Source: Micromonospora sp. HNM0581 | GTDB lineage: Bacteria > Actinomycetota > Actinomycetes > Mycobacteriales > Micromonosporaceae | Assembly (NCBI RefSeq): GCF_012726175.1 | Contig: NZ_JAASAD010000005.1 | Span: forward strand, 186,001-250,000 | DNA: 64,000 nucleotides | Direction: 5' to 3' | Part shown: piece by piece, positions 35,517 through 43,432 of the stretch | Layout of the letters: every line of letters starts with the position of its first letter | Position numbering within the stretch: position 1 is the first letter of the stretch | The notes under the pieces: model-generated | The model's input: the letters and a program-made list of their open reading frames with translations, nothing else | Told to the model about the DNA's origin: nothing | Database searches by the model: none | Made by a program: the position numbers and the translations under genes

Positions 35517-35548
35517 ACGGCGCCCCGGGAGGCTTCCCGGGGCGCCGT
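35517..35548. terminator. Bidirectional terminator between fxsA and rbpA
   Basis: ACGGCGCCCCGGGA and its exact complement are separated by GGCT, giving a 14-bp stem between convergent genes. Confidence 0.88.
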
Positions 35549-35560
35549 GGACGTGACGGG

Positions 35561-35902
35561 TCAGGCGCGACCGCGACGGGTACGGACCTCCTGGAGCCGT
35601 TCGGCGAGGATGTCCTCCAGTTCGGCGATGGACCGTCGCTCCAGCAGCATGTCCCAGTGGGTGCGCGGCGGCTTGGCTTTCTTCTGCTCCGGTTCGCTGC
35701 CGTCGACGAGGCGGGCCACCGCTCCGTCGAACTTGCATTCCCAGGTGGTCGGCACCTCGGCGTCGACGGCGAACGGCACCTCGAACTGGTGACCCTTGGC
35801 GCACAGGTACTCGCGGGTCTGCCGCGGCGCGAGCTCCGTGTTGCGGTCGGATTCGTAGCTGACCGCGCCCAGCCGGCTTCCGCGCAGCATACGCTCGCCC
35901 AT
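35561..35902 (-). CDS. rbpA: RNA polymerase-binding protein RbpA
   Basis: 113 residues. The sequence has the RbpA core domain (GSRLGAVSYESDRNTELAPRQTREYLCAKGHQFEVPFA), the CxxGH and WECKFDG zinc-related segment, and the C-terminal sigma-interaction helix (RTHWDMLLERRSIAELEDILAERL). RbpA stabilises open complexes of the principal sigma factor and is restricted to Actinobacteria, which supports the taxonomic placement. Confidence 0.96.
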   Translation of the reverse strand: MGERMLRGSRLGAVSYESDRNTELAPRQTREYLCAKGHQFEVPFAVDAEVPTTWECKFDGAVARLVDGSEPEQKKAKPPRTHWDMLLERRSIAELEDILAERLQEVRTRRGRA

Positions 35903-36212
35903 GATCGACTTCCCCTCTTCGGTGGTGCAGGTCCTATCGGTGTAACGGTCCGTCTGCGCCGGGTCATTCCCGGGAGCGCGCCTCGGCGACCCCGTACACC
36001 CAGGTGCGCAGTCCAGGGTAGCCGGCCATGACGTCTGCCCGGCGGGGGTCGTCGCGGCCCGGTCGTCTCAGCGGGCGGTCACCGCCAACGGGCATGGTAA
36101 CCGGCCGTGGTGGTCCTGCGGCGCCACGGCGGGCCGGCACCCGTCGGTGCCGTGGTCCGCCGGAGGCGGATTGCTCGGGTGCCACCACTGCGAGACGCCG
36201 CTGGCGTGGTGG
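35903..36212. other. Intergenic region upstream of rbpA
   Basis: No convincing gene. The first 60 bases carry the rbpA ribosome binding site (AGAGGGGAAG on the minus strand) and should hold its promoter. The remainder is GC-rich without repeats that I can recognise. Confidence 0.5.
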
Positions 36213-37370
36213 TCAGGGGGTGGTGCGGGTGAGGGCGGTGGCCAGGTCGGCGACCTTGGCGGCGAGTTGCGCCACCCGTTCGCGGGCGTCGTCGCGGTCG
36301 GCCTCGGTGGCGCGGAGGCGTACGGTCAACTCACTCACCTGACTTTCGGCGGCGGCGAGCGTCGCCCGCAGGCCGGTCAGTTCCTCGCCCAGCCGGTCGA
36401 CACGTGTGGTCAGAGCGTCGCGCTGCTCACCGGACTGCCGGGCCTGCGCCCGGGCGTGCTCGCGGTCGGCCTCGGCCTGCGCCCGCACCTGTTCGGCCCG
36501 TTCGGCCTGCGACCGGTACTGCGCCACCTGCGACCGGGCCTGCTCGGCCTGCGACCGGGCCTGCTCCCTCTCCGCTCTGGCCTGCTCGGCCAGCGCGTGC
36601 GCCCGCTCAGCCGCAGCCCGCGCCTGGTCCGTCTCGGCGCGCAGCCGGTCAGCCTCGGCGAGGGCCACCGCAGCCCGGTCGGCGGCCGCTGTCGCCTCGG
36701 TACGGGCGGCGTCGCGTTCAGCGGTCAAGTCAGCGCCGCGACGGCGTTCGGCGGCCAAGTCCGCCCGCACCGAGGTCAGCTGGGCGTGTTCGGCGTCCCG
36801 GTCCGCCTCGGCCCGGGCCCGCAACGCCTGCGCGGCGGCGGCCTCCCGCCGGGCGTCGTCACCGGCCCGCTGCGCATCCTGCGCCCGGGTCGCGGCCGAT
36901 TCGGCCAGCTCGGTCGCACGGGCGGCCTCGTCGCGTGCGGCGTCGCGTTCGACCGACGCCGCATCAGCCAGCCGACGCTGCCGTTCGGCCTGGGCCGCGG
37001 CGTCCTCGGCGGCCCGCAACGCCTCGTCGCGTTCGGTCTGCGCCGCGGCGATCTCCCCGGCGGTCTCCGCGCGTAGCTGCGACAGTTGCCGCTGCACCCC
37101 GGCCGGGGACAGCTCGGCATGCAACGCCTCGGTCAAGGTGGTGACGATCTGGTCGAGCCGGTCCACCGCCTCCCAGGTGCGGGCCACCTGCCCGGGCAGG
37201 CCCGGCGCGTTGCGGTGCCGCATACGGCTGTTGCGGGAGGCCCGCTGGCAGGCACCGTCGTTGTCCCGGCAGTACCGGAACGGGCGGCCCGCGCCGGCCC
37301 GCTGCGGCACGTCACGCCCGCAGTGGGCGCAGGGGCGGGTGTCGGTGGCGGCAGTCGACTCAACGTCCAT
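36213..37370 (-). CDS. Long coiled-coil protein with N-terminal Cys/His motif
   Basis: 385 residues. Residues 13-41 hold CAHCGRDVPQ, then YCRDNDGACQ, four cysteines that could bind zinc; this resembles the CxxC...C...C start of actinomycete proteins with DNA-binding ability. From about residue 80 to the end the sequence is an almost uninterrupted Ala/Glu/Arg/Gln-rich helix with ERDAAR and RAEAD repeats, a long coiled coil. KfrA-like or structural chromosome-associated roles are possible, but no family is assigned. Transcription is toward rbpA. Confidence 0.75.
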   Translation of the reverse strand: MDVESTAATDTRPCAHCGRDVPQRAGAGRPFRYCRDNDGACQRASRNSRMRHRNAPGLPGQVARTWEAVDRLDQIVTTLTEALHAELSPAGVQRQLSQLRAETAGEIAAAQTERDEALRAAEDAAAQAERQRRLADAASVERDAARDEAARATELAESAATRAQDAQRAGDDARREAAAAQALRARAEADRDAEHAQLTSVRADLAAERRRGADLTAERDAARTEATAAADRAAVALAEADRLRAETDQARAAAERAHALAEQARAEREQARSQAEQARSQVAQYRSQAERAEQVRAQAEADREHARAQARQSGEQRDALTTRVDRLGEELTGLRATLAAAESQVSELTVRLRATEADRDDARERVAQLAAKVADLATALTRTTP

Positions 37371-37420
37371 CGAGCGGGCAGTCTAGTGCGCCGGCGCGCG
37401 ACGCCGGTGAGGTCACGACC

Positions 37421-37697
37421 CTACCCGGGAAACGACACCTCGATCGGTTTCCCGGCCGGCACCTGCCGGATCGTCGCGCCGTACGGGCTGCGGACCCGCA
37501 GACGACGTGACACCGCCGAGACCAGCCGGACCCGTACCGCGCCGGGTCGCCAGACCAGCTCCTCGACGGTGACCCGGCCCGCGCGGCAGCCCTGGCCGCG
37601 GCGCCGGCAACAGACCGGGCCGCCCCTGCCCCAGCGACTCGATGGGCACCCCCGCCGGCAGGGTGTGCGCGGCGTCGGCGTTGTAGGTGACAGGCAT
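37421..37697 (-). pseudogene. Frameshifted gene end, possibly from a glycoside hydrolase
   Basis: The frame ending in the TAG at 37421-37423 reads GRVTVEELVWRPGAVRVRLV, then SPYGATIRQVPAGKPIEVSFPG, which looks like the C-terminal beta domain of a large hydrolase such as a GH95 alpha-fucosidase (uncertain). The upstream part (MPVTYNADAAHTLPAGVPIESLGQG) is in another frame. No N-terminal partner is present, so this is a remnant with at least one frameshift. Confidence 0.4.
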
Positions 37698-37737
37698 GCC
37701 CCCGTAACGCTCGCGAGGTTCGATACGTTTCCGGGCT

Positions 37738-37839
37738 ATGAAGCCATGGCAGGTCAGTGTCGTTGTCGTGACTCTTCTGCTGATCGGGTTCCTCGGATGG
37801 CTCGTGGTTTCTTATCGAAAGGGTCGCGACGAGCGGTGA
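37738..37839 (+). CDS. 33-residue putative membrane peptide
   Basis: Starts at ATG 37738 and encodes a single hydrophobic helix (VSVVVVTLLLIGFLGWLVV) followed by the basic tail SYRKGRDER. Base composition is less GC-rich than in neighbours. A single-helix small protein with positive-inside charge is plausible, but there is no clear ribosome binding site; it could be spurious or a transfer scar. Confidence 0.4.
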   Translation: MKPWQVSVVVVTLLLIGFLGWLVVSYRKGRDER

Positions 37840-37860
37840 CCTTGATCCGCGACCGGGTCG

Positions 37861-37974
37861 GTGGCCCGTCGTGGCCTGCTCTTCTACTTCCTGCTCACGT
37901 TCCTGATCTTCCCCGGGCTGGTGCCGAGTCACCTGGTGGTCACCGACGGCCGGCGTTGTTCCAACTCGAGTTGA
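37861..37974 (+). CDS. 37-residue putative membrane peptide
   Basis: GTG 37861 starts a peptide with a basic N-terminus (ARR) and a hydrophobic helix (GLLFYFLLTFLIFPGLV), then a short polar tail. It follows the other small hydrophobic ORF by 21 bp. Support is codon and hydrophobicity pattern only. Confidence 0.35.
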   Translation: MARRGLLFYFLLTFLIFPGLVPSHLVVTDGRRCSNSS

Positions 37975-38093
37975 TCTGTCCATGTCGAAGTCTGGACGGC
38001 CGTCACCCGGCATCGGTGCGGTGTCGGCACCGCCTGGTACCTGTCCACCCGTCCCGACGACACCTCCCACCGGCGGCTGACGAACGGCCGCGT

Positions 38094-38744
38094 TCAGCCG
38101 GCGACGACGGCTGCGCGGGAACGGTCGGCGGCGATCCGCACCGCCATCGCCGCCAGCACTGTGCCCATCAGCATCCGCTGTACGCGCAGCCACAGCGGCC
38201 GCCGGCTGAGGAAACCGGCGATGCCACCGGCGGTGAGCACGATCAACGCGTTCACCGTCAGCGCCACGGCGATCTGGGTCAGCCCCAGCAGTAGGCTCTG
38301 CCCGGCGACGTTGCCGCGCGCCGGGTCGATGAACTGCGGCAACAGCGACACGTACAGGATGGCGATTTTCGGGTTGAGCAGGTTGGTGACCAGACCCATG
38401 GTGAACAGTCGGCGGGCTGGATCCGGTGGCAGCGGCGCCGGGTTGAACGGCGACTGCCCGCCCGGGCGCAACGCCAGCCACGCGAGCCACAGCAGGTACG
38501 CCGCGCCGGCCAGCTTGACCGCCGTGTAGAGCGCCGGCACCAGCATGAACACGGTGGCGATGCCGGCGACCGCCGCCGCCAGGTACACCGCGAAGCCGAC
38601 AGCGACCCCGAGCAGCGAGATCAGCCCGGCCCGTCGGCCCTGGGTCACCGACCGCGACACCAGGTAGACCATGTTCGGCCCCGGTGTCAGCACCATGCCG
38701 AGAGCGACCAACGCGATGCCGACGATTCCCGCCGTACTGACCAT
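38094..38744 (-). CDS. LysE/RhtB-family amino acid exporter
   Basis: 216 residues, six hydrophobic helices. The family signature ALGMVLTPGPNMVYLVSRSVTQGRRAGL lies at residues 14-42, and GLVTNLLNPKIAILYVSLLPQFI in the middle. It would export an amino acid or homoserine-lactone-like compound by proton exchange. Given the lysine genes elsewhere in the window, lysine or a related amine is one possible substrate, but the sequence does not decide. Confidence 0.92.
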   Translation of the reverse strand: MVSTAGIVGIALVALGMVLTPGPNMVYLVSRSVTQGRRAGLISLLGVAVGFAVYLAAAVAGIATVFMLVPALYTAVKLAGAAYLLWLAWLALRPGGQSPFNPAPLPPDPARRLFTMGLVTNLLNPKIAILYVSLLPQFIDPARGNVAGQSLLLGLTQIAVALTVNALIVLTAGGIAGFLSRRPLWLRVQRMLMGTVLAAMAVRIAADRSRAAVVAG

Positions 38745-38809
38745 GCCCGTGACCCCCGTCCCACCGTGCGTCCGAGCCTAGGGCATCCAGCCGCTCGCTC
38801 GCTTCTGGC

Positions 38810-39523
38810 TCACGCCCCTAGGGCTGGTTCGGAACGGGACTCTCGTCGACCGTCGCGGTCATGTCCCCGCCGCTCGGCTCGGCGACGCAGCACCAGCCAG
38901 GTACCAAGGATGCTCAGAGAGAGCAGCGGAGCGGGGTGCCCGAGCAGCAAGGCGACGGCGATGTCGAAGATGCCGCCGCAGACCGTGGTGACGAACACCC
39001 AGACTGGTGCAGTTCGGGGCGCCCGGGCGCGGCCCCGCCCAACCGCCAACCGTGTGGTTGACCAGGGCTTCGCCACCGACAGCCAAGCCTGGAAGGCGAT
39101 GGCACCGGCCATACAGGCGGAACCGAAAGCCAGGGCCAGGGTCGGACCGGTTGTACCCGCCACCGCAGCCGCCGTCGAGGCCTGCAGTGCGTCGGAGAGG
39201 ACGAAGATGCCCAGGTACAGCTGTACCAGGGTGACCGCGAACTTGGTCAGCACCCACCAGTGCCGGAAGAACCCCCAGGGCGTGGCGGCGGCCAGCATGA
39301 AGCCGGTGAACGCCGAGGCGTTCGCCATCGGTGCCAGCAGCCGCATGTCGAGCAGCTCGGCCGCCTCCGTGCTGCCAATCGCGACGCCTCGGTCGTCAGT
39401 GGTGAGGCTAGTGGTCAGAAGCACGCAGATGGTCAGCGCCTGCGCCATCCAGCCGACCGAGGTGATCACGTGTAACCAGACGGTGAGTTGACGCCACCGC
39501 TTTACCCCCCGCGAAGTAGCCAT
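38810..39523 (-). CDS. DUF2269-like integral membrane protein
   Basis: 237 residues with four to five hydrophobic helices. Blocks include QLTVWLHVITSVGWMAQALTICVLL, LLAPMANASAFTGFMLAAATPWGFFRHWWVLTKFAVTLVQLYLG and VFVTTVCGGIFDIAVALLLG. Histidines within the first and third helices recall haem- or metal-binding membrane proteins of this group. Function unknown. The last 25 residues are charged. Confidence 0.7.
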   Translation of the reverse strand: MATSRGVKRWRQLTVWLHVITSVGWMAQALTICVLLTTSLTTDDRGVAIGSTEAAELLDMRLLAPMANASAFTGFMLAAATPWGFFRHWWVLTKFAVTLVQLYLGIFVLSDALQASTAAAVAGTTGPTLALAFGSACMAGAIAFQAWLSVAKPWSTTRLAVGRGRARAPRTAPVWVFVTTVCGGIFDIAVALLLGHPAPLLSLSILGTWLVLRRRAERRGHDRDGRRESRSEPALGA

Positions 39524-39700
39524 GCGCTGATGCTTCCATCGGTCGGAGGCGGGTACGACCGGTGAAAACCCGGAACGTGCCGCCCGGTAGCCCCTAAGGG
39601 CTCCCGGGTGCGGTGTCGTAGTGCAGGCTCGACCCGGGCGGCTGCGGCGCGACTCTCACGGGCTCGGCAACGATGGGCACCTCCCGCAGGCTCAGGGTCC

Positions 39701-40390
39701 TCAGCCGGGCGGGTCGGAGACGACCGGTGGTGCCACCTCGGCGTGGTGGGCGATGAGGACTGCCCCAGGACGGCTCTGATCGCTATCGAGCAGTAGGACG
39801 GTGAACCCGGCCTCCCGCAGCCACGCGGCCACCTGGTCGGGTTGTCGATGGTGGACGTACAACCGCATCGGGTGGCCCCCGTAGCCCTGTGTCTTCAGGT
39901 GGGAGCCGTCTCCGACGTGGAAGCCGAGCAGTAGGGGTGCCCCGGGCCGCAGGACCCGCCGGAAGTGGTCCAACACCGTGGGGATCGTGTCGTCCGGGAC
40001 GTGGATCAGAGACCAGAAGGAGAGCAGCCCACCGACCGAGCCGTCGGCGAGTTGCAGATCGGTCATCGTGCCCACCTCGAATCACAGGTCGGGATGGTTC
40101 CGCCGAGCAATGTCGATCATCGCGGGGGACAGCTCGATGCCGAACACCGCCACGCCGAGGTTCCGGAGGTGGGCGGTCACGTGGCCTGGTCCGCAACCGA
40201 CGTCCGCGACCGGCCCCGCACCGCCGGTCGCCACCAGTTCCCAACCATGCGTATGCATCTGCCCCGGATTCGTCCGCGCGCAACGTCGCCTTCCTCTCAC
40301 TGCTGCCCCCGGCCTTGGGCTCTGCTCGTGGGCGGACAACGTGAAGGTGAAACAGTGCACCAACCATGCCCGGAATGCTCGCGTAAACAT
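39701..40390 (-). pseudogene. SAM-dependent methyltransferase broken by an in-frame stop
   Basis: The SAM motif PVADVGCGPGHVTAHLRNLGVAVFGIELSPAMIDIARRNHPDL runs directly into TGA at 40082-40084 and continues in the same frame as FEVGTMTDLQLADGSVGGLLSFWSLIHVPD to 39701. Relatives have arginine (CGA) at this site, so one C-to-T change explains the stop. Upstream of ELVATGGAGP the normal first 50 residues are missing and the sequence is unrelated. It is therefore an N-terminally truncated, nonsense-mutated gene, although ATG 40075 could allow a C-terminal fragment. Confidence 0.8.
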
Positions 40391-40510
40391 TTCTCAGAAC
40401 CACGCCGCGACACTCTTGCGTGAGAACGGGTTTTGAGAACGGATCCGGCCCGGATCGGCGGCACCGGGCCGGATGCCGGATCTCTTCTCAGAATGGACCG
40501 TTTTTGAGAA
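40390..40510. repeat. Cluster of TTCTCA/TGAGAA motifs around a GC hairpin
   Basis: TTCTCAGAA occurs at 40390 and 40485; TGAGAAC occurs at 40420, 40433 and 40505, the last two within TTTTGAGAAC. Between them ATCCGGCCCGG (40443-40453) pairs with CCGGGCCGGAT (40464-40474). The regular motif spacing just ahead of a strong ribosome binding site looks like a multi-site operator. Confidence 0.5.
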
Positions 40511-40528
40511 CCAGGAGGAGGCTTGTCC

Positions 40529-40597
40529 GTGTCTGTGGCGGCATGGGACCACGGCAGGCTCGTGGCCTTCGGGTACAAGACGACGGTAAGCAGTTGA
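40529..40597 (+). CDS. 22-codon ORF with very strong ribosome binding site
   Basis: AGGAGGAGG (40513-40521) is seven bases before GTG 40529. The peptide is MSVAAWDHGRLVAFGYKTTVSS. Its stop lies inside a hairpin, AGTTGACC (40592-40599) with GGTCAACT (40613-40620). It may be a leader peptide, or the surviving beginning of a deleted gene. Confidence 0.4.
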   Translation: MSVAAWDHGRLVAFGYKTTVSS

Positions 40598-40620
40598 CCT
40601 AGGCCCTCACCTGGTCAACT
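40592..40620 (+). terminator. Hairpin over the stop of the 22-codon ORF
   Basis: Eight-bp perfect stem with a 13-base loop. No U-run follows; an attenuator or mRNA end is possible. Confidence 0.4.
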
Positions 40621-40738
40621 CCTCAACCTGAGGTTTCTGGGCAGCCGCAGCGCCGGCTGGTGATGGCGCCCGGCTATCGCCTCACCGCTTGAGCATCGCC
40701 CGTGACACTGCCTCGCGCCCGGGAGGGCAGGCCACCCC

Positions 40739-40777
40739 GAGTTGCGTCCCCACGCCTGTGGCGTGGGGACGCAACTC
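40739..40777 (-). terminator. Strong terminator of the aldo/keto reductase gene
   Basis: GAGTTGCGTCCCCACGCC and its exact complement flank a TGT loop, an 18-bp stem ending eight bases before the stop of the minus-strand gene. Confidence 0.88.
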
Positions 40778-40784
40778 GTCTCGC

Positions 40785-41726
40785 TCAGAAGGTGACCCGG
40801 CCACCGATACCGCCGTCGGGTGCGATCTCCTGGATGCGCGCCATGTCCGCCTCGGTCAGCTTGAGGTCGGCCGCCGCGGTGTTCTGGGCGACGCGCTCGG
40901 TGCTGCGCGAGCCGGGGATGGGGACGACGTCCTCGCGGCGAGCGAGCAGCCAGGCCAGTGACAGCTGGGACAGGGTGGCTCCCTTGCTGGTCGCCAGTTC
41001 CGTCAGCTGCTCGGTGATCGCGATGTTCGCGTCGAAGTTCTCCGGCGCCCACCACGGGGCCGCCCCGCGCATGTCGCCGTCCCCGTAGCCGTCGCCGGGC
41101 TTGACGGCTCCGCTGAGGAACCCGCGGGCCAGCGGTGAGTAGGCCACCAGGCCGATGCCCAGCTCGTCCAGCACCGGGAACAGCGCCTCGGACTCCCGGG
41201 AGAAGATGGAGTACTCGGCTTGCATCACCGAGATGGGGTGCACGGCGTGGGCGCGGCGGATGTTCTCGGCGCTGGTGTTGGACAGGCCCAGGTACTTAGC
41301 CTTGCCCGCGGCCACGTACTCAGCCATGACCTCGACGACGTCTTCGATCGGCACCGCCGGGTCGTCGACGTGCTGGTACAGCACGTCGATGGTTTCCACC
41401 CCGAGGTTGACCAGGCTGGCATCGATGACCTCGCGGATGTGGTCGGGTCGGGAGTTGAACCCGAACTCCTTGGTCCAGCCGAACTTCGTGCCGATGGTGA
41501 CCTTGTCGCGGAACGGTGCCAGGGCGGCGCCCAGGAGTTTCTCGCCCTCGCCCCAGCCGTAGAGCTCGGCGGTGTCGAAGTGGGTGACTCCGAGCTCGAC
41601 GGCGTGCCGGATGGCAGCGATGGAGGCGGTGTCATCGCTGTGGCCGTAGGCCATCTTGGTGCCCATCGAGCCGTAGCCGATGGCCGAGGTGGTGAGGCCC
41701 TGCCGGCCCAGTGAACGCTGCTCCAT
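40785..41726 (-). CDS. Aldo/keto reductase
   Basis: 313 residues. The catalytic tetrad is visible: Asp and Tyr in FDTAELYGWGEGEKLLG, Lys in VTIGTKFGW and His in VLYQHVDDP. The NADPH-binding end has VPIPGSRSTERVAQN. The N-terminus (MEQRSLGRQGLTTSAIGYGSMG) is the usual one of the AKR13/YakC-like group. It is divergent from a TetR gene with 73 bp between them, so it is the likely regulated target. Substrate probably an aldehyde or ketone. Confidence 0.93.
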   Translation of the reverse strand: MEQRSLGRQGLTTSAIGYGSMGTKMAYGHSDDTASIAAIRHAVELGVTHFDTAELYGWGEGEKLLGAALAPFRDKVTIGTKFGWTKEFGFNSRPDHIREVIDASLVNLGVETIDVLYQHVDDPAVPIEDVVEVMAEYVAAGKAKYLGLSNTSAENIRRAHAVHPISVMQAEYSIFSRESEALFPVLDELGIGLVAYSPLARGFLSGAVKPGDGYGDGDMRGAAPWWAPENFDANIAITEQLTELATSKGATLSQLSLAWLLARREDVVPIPGSRSTERVAQNTAAADLKLTEADMARIQEIAPDGGIGGRVTF

Positions 41727-41768
41727 GAGTGGCTCCTTCGTGGCGTCGTAGATGACACTGTACGCCTA

Positions 41769-41779
41769 ATCTGTCAGAT
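41769..41779. promoter_or_regulatory. Putative TetR operator between AKR and tetR genes
   Basis: ATCTG-T-CAGAT is a perfect inverted repeat, and CTGTCA recurs at 41771 and 41781. It lies within the short divergent promoter region. Confidence 0.5.
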
Positions 41780-41811
41780 CCTGTCAACTATGGCGCGCTA
41801 TGATGCATGCC

Positions 41812-42426
41812 ATGGTCGAGAAGACGCGGCAGCCAAAAGGGTTGCGGGACATCACCCGTGACGCGGTGCGCAACAGCATCAGCGATGTGGCCGTCGACCT
41901 GTCCGCGGAACGCGGCTTCGACGCGGTCACCGTCGAGGACATAGCGCAGACCGTCGGCATCTCCGCACGCAGCTTCCACCGCTACTTCCCCGCCAAGGAG
42001 GACGCCGTCCTGGGCGACTCGACCCCCTGGGGCGAACTCGTCCGAGAGGTGGTCGCCACCCGCCCGGACGATGAACCGGTGTGGCAGTGCCTGCAGACTG
42101 CCTACGAAGCCCTGCTGGGGCAGTTCGGGGAACTGGACGCACGAATGAAGCGGAGGTTGCGGGTTCTTGGCAGCACACCCTCGCTGAGGGCCCGCAACAT
42201 GGAAAAGCACCTGCAGTGGGAGGCGATGCTCACCCCGCTGATCGCCGCCCGTCTGCCCGGGCAGAACACAACGCTTCGCGCACGGACGATCATCCAGGCG
42301 AGCCTGGCCTGCTGGGACATCGCGCTGGCCACCTGGGCCGAGGAATCGGAGACCCGATCGGCCGGCCACCTACTGGCGCTCACCTTCGCCGAGCTATCAC
42401 CCAACACCGCAGGACCGGGCGCCTAG
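41812..42426 (+). CDS. TetR-family transcriptional regulator
   Basis: 204 residues from ATG 41812 (ATGs at 41800 and 41803 are also in frame). The HTH is AVDLSAERGFDAVTVEDIAQTVGISARSFHRYFPAKEDAVLGD (residues about 28-70). The C-terminal part resembles the MftR/AcyR-like ligand domain of many actinobacterial TetR proteins. It probably represses the divergent aldo/keto reductase gene in response to a toxic carbonyl or related ligand. Confidence 0.9.
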   Translation: MVEKTRQPKGLRDITRDAVRNSISDVAVDLSAERGFDAVTVEDIAQTVGISARSFHRYFPAKEDAVLGDSTPWGELVREVVATRPDDEPVWQCLQTAYEALLGQFGELDARMKRRLRVLGSTPSLRARNMEKHLQWEAMLTPLIAARLPGQNTTLRARTIIQASLACWDIALATWAEESETRSAGHLLALTFAELSPNTAGPGA

Positions 42427-42451
42427 AAATCGGTGGCTGCGTCTCGTCGGG

Positions 42452-42590
42452 TCATAGCCGCTGCCAGACGGCCTCGACGAACCGCTCCGCCCAGTTCGTC
42501 AGCGACGCACCCTCGCTGCTGGTCTGGGTGGCCACCGCCACCGGACCATCGGAAAACGCGACGCCACCGCTGGTGTTTTGACATCACCGG
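42452..42590 (-). pseudogene. C-terminal gene fragment of unknown family
   Basis: One minus-strand frame ends TSGGVAFSDGPVAVATQTSS, then EGASLTNWAERFVEAVWQRL and stop, protein-like in composition, but no start or N-terminal part exists. It abuts the Tn3 transposase remnant, so it may have been cut by that insertion. Confidence 0.3.
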
Positions 42591-42603
42591 CCGCCATCGC
42601 CGA

Positions 42604-43298
42604 TCAGTCCAAGGAGGGCAGAGCGCCGCAGCGCAGCGGGCGGTACCCGTCGGCGTCGAGCTGGGCGAGTTCGCCGTCGATGTCGACTGAGTGGGTGCCG
42701 TAGAAGTGCACGTTCTCGTGGTGAGTCGGCCAGATGTGGGCCAAATACCTCGTCGTCGACCTCGCGGCCGGTCCGGCGTAGCGCGGCGACGCCCAGTCCG
42801 TGGTATTCGGTCGACCAGCACACGATGGCGTTACAGATCGAGGGTGTGCGCGTCGAGCCGGCGCAGGTACGCCAGCTTCTCCGGCTCCGCCTTAACCGCT
42901 GCCGGGCTCGACGACGTCGGCCCCACCCCCAGCCACGCCAGCGGGGTACGCCCCAGATAGGCGTCCGACACCAGCAGCAGGTCCAGCTCGGCGCGACGCC
43001 GCTCGGAGAGCAGATGCTCGGTACGGGTCGGGCTGCGGGCGCCGTAGTCACGCAGCTCACCCATCGGCACGCCCAAGCGCTGCGACAGCCGGCCCACCGC
43101 GGCGGCCGGCACCGAGCTCACGTCATCCGGGACGTAGCCCAGCCACGGCAACGCGCACAGCTGGACCGCCGCGCCGAGCACGTTGCGGCCCGTCCGGAAC
43201 TTGCGCAGGAACGCCTCGCCCGCGTCCGTGAGCATGAAATGCCGGATCAACTCCACCCGGCCGATCTCCGGGAACGACCGCAACCGCGCCATCTCCAC
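42604..43298 (-). mobile_element. Tn3-family transposase remnant with large internal deletion
   Basis: The N-terminal DUF4158 domain is well kept (RLRSFPEIGRVELIRHFMLTDAGEAFLRKFRTGRNVLGAAVQLCALPWLGYVPDDV...). A first gap removes the part after TRTEHLL; GRTPLAWLGVGPTSSSPAAVKAEPEKLAYLRRLDAHTLDL follows. Then the frame jumps to ICNAIVCWSTEYHGLGVAALRRTGREVDDEV and, after a one-base frameshift, LAHIWPTHHENVHFYGTHSVDIDGELAQLDADGYRPLR, the C-terminal end. The catalytic DDE centre is missing, so it is inactive. Confidence 0.8.
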
Positions 43299-43386
43299 CA
43301 GAGCCGATCTTGCCTAACGGGGCATTCCCGAGCGTTGGTCCTCAAGGGCCTACCAGTTTCCGCGATCCTGTTCCTCGCCCCAGACA

Positions 43387-43432
43387 GAGATATTTATCGG
43401 ATTACCGCCAACGATAATCCGATAAATATCTC
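43387..43432. repeat. AT-rich perfect inverted repeat upstream of the Tn3 remnant
   Basis: GAGATATTTATCGGATTA (43387-43404) and its exact complement (43415-43432) enclose a ten-base loop. It is very AT-rich for this genome and lies 90 bp before the transposase start, where Tn3 elements carry their resolution site. Confidence 0.7.

Noticed and set aside
35964..36188. 74-codon minus-strand frame upstream of rbpA
   Set aside because: No ribosome binding site and mostly Arg/Pro-rich; no recognisable family.
36147..37386. Long plus-strand frames opposite the coiled-coil gene
   Set aside because: They are low-complexity Ser/Arg or Leu/Gly readings of the complementary strand; the minus-strand gene has the coherent composition and a Cys motif.
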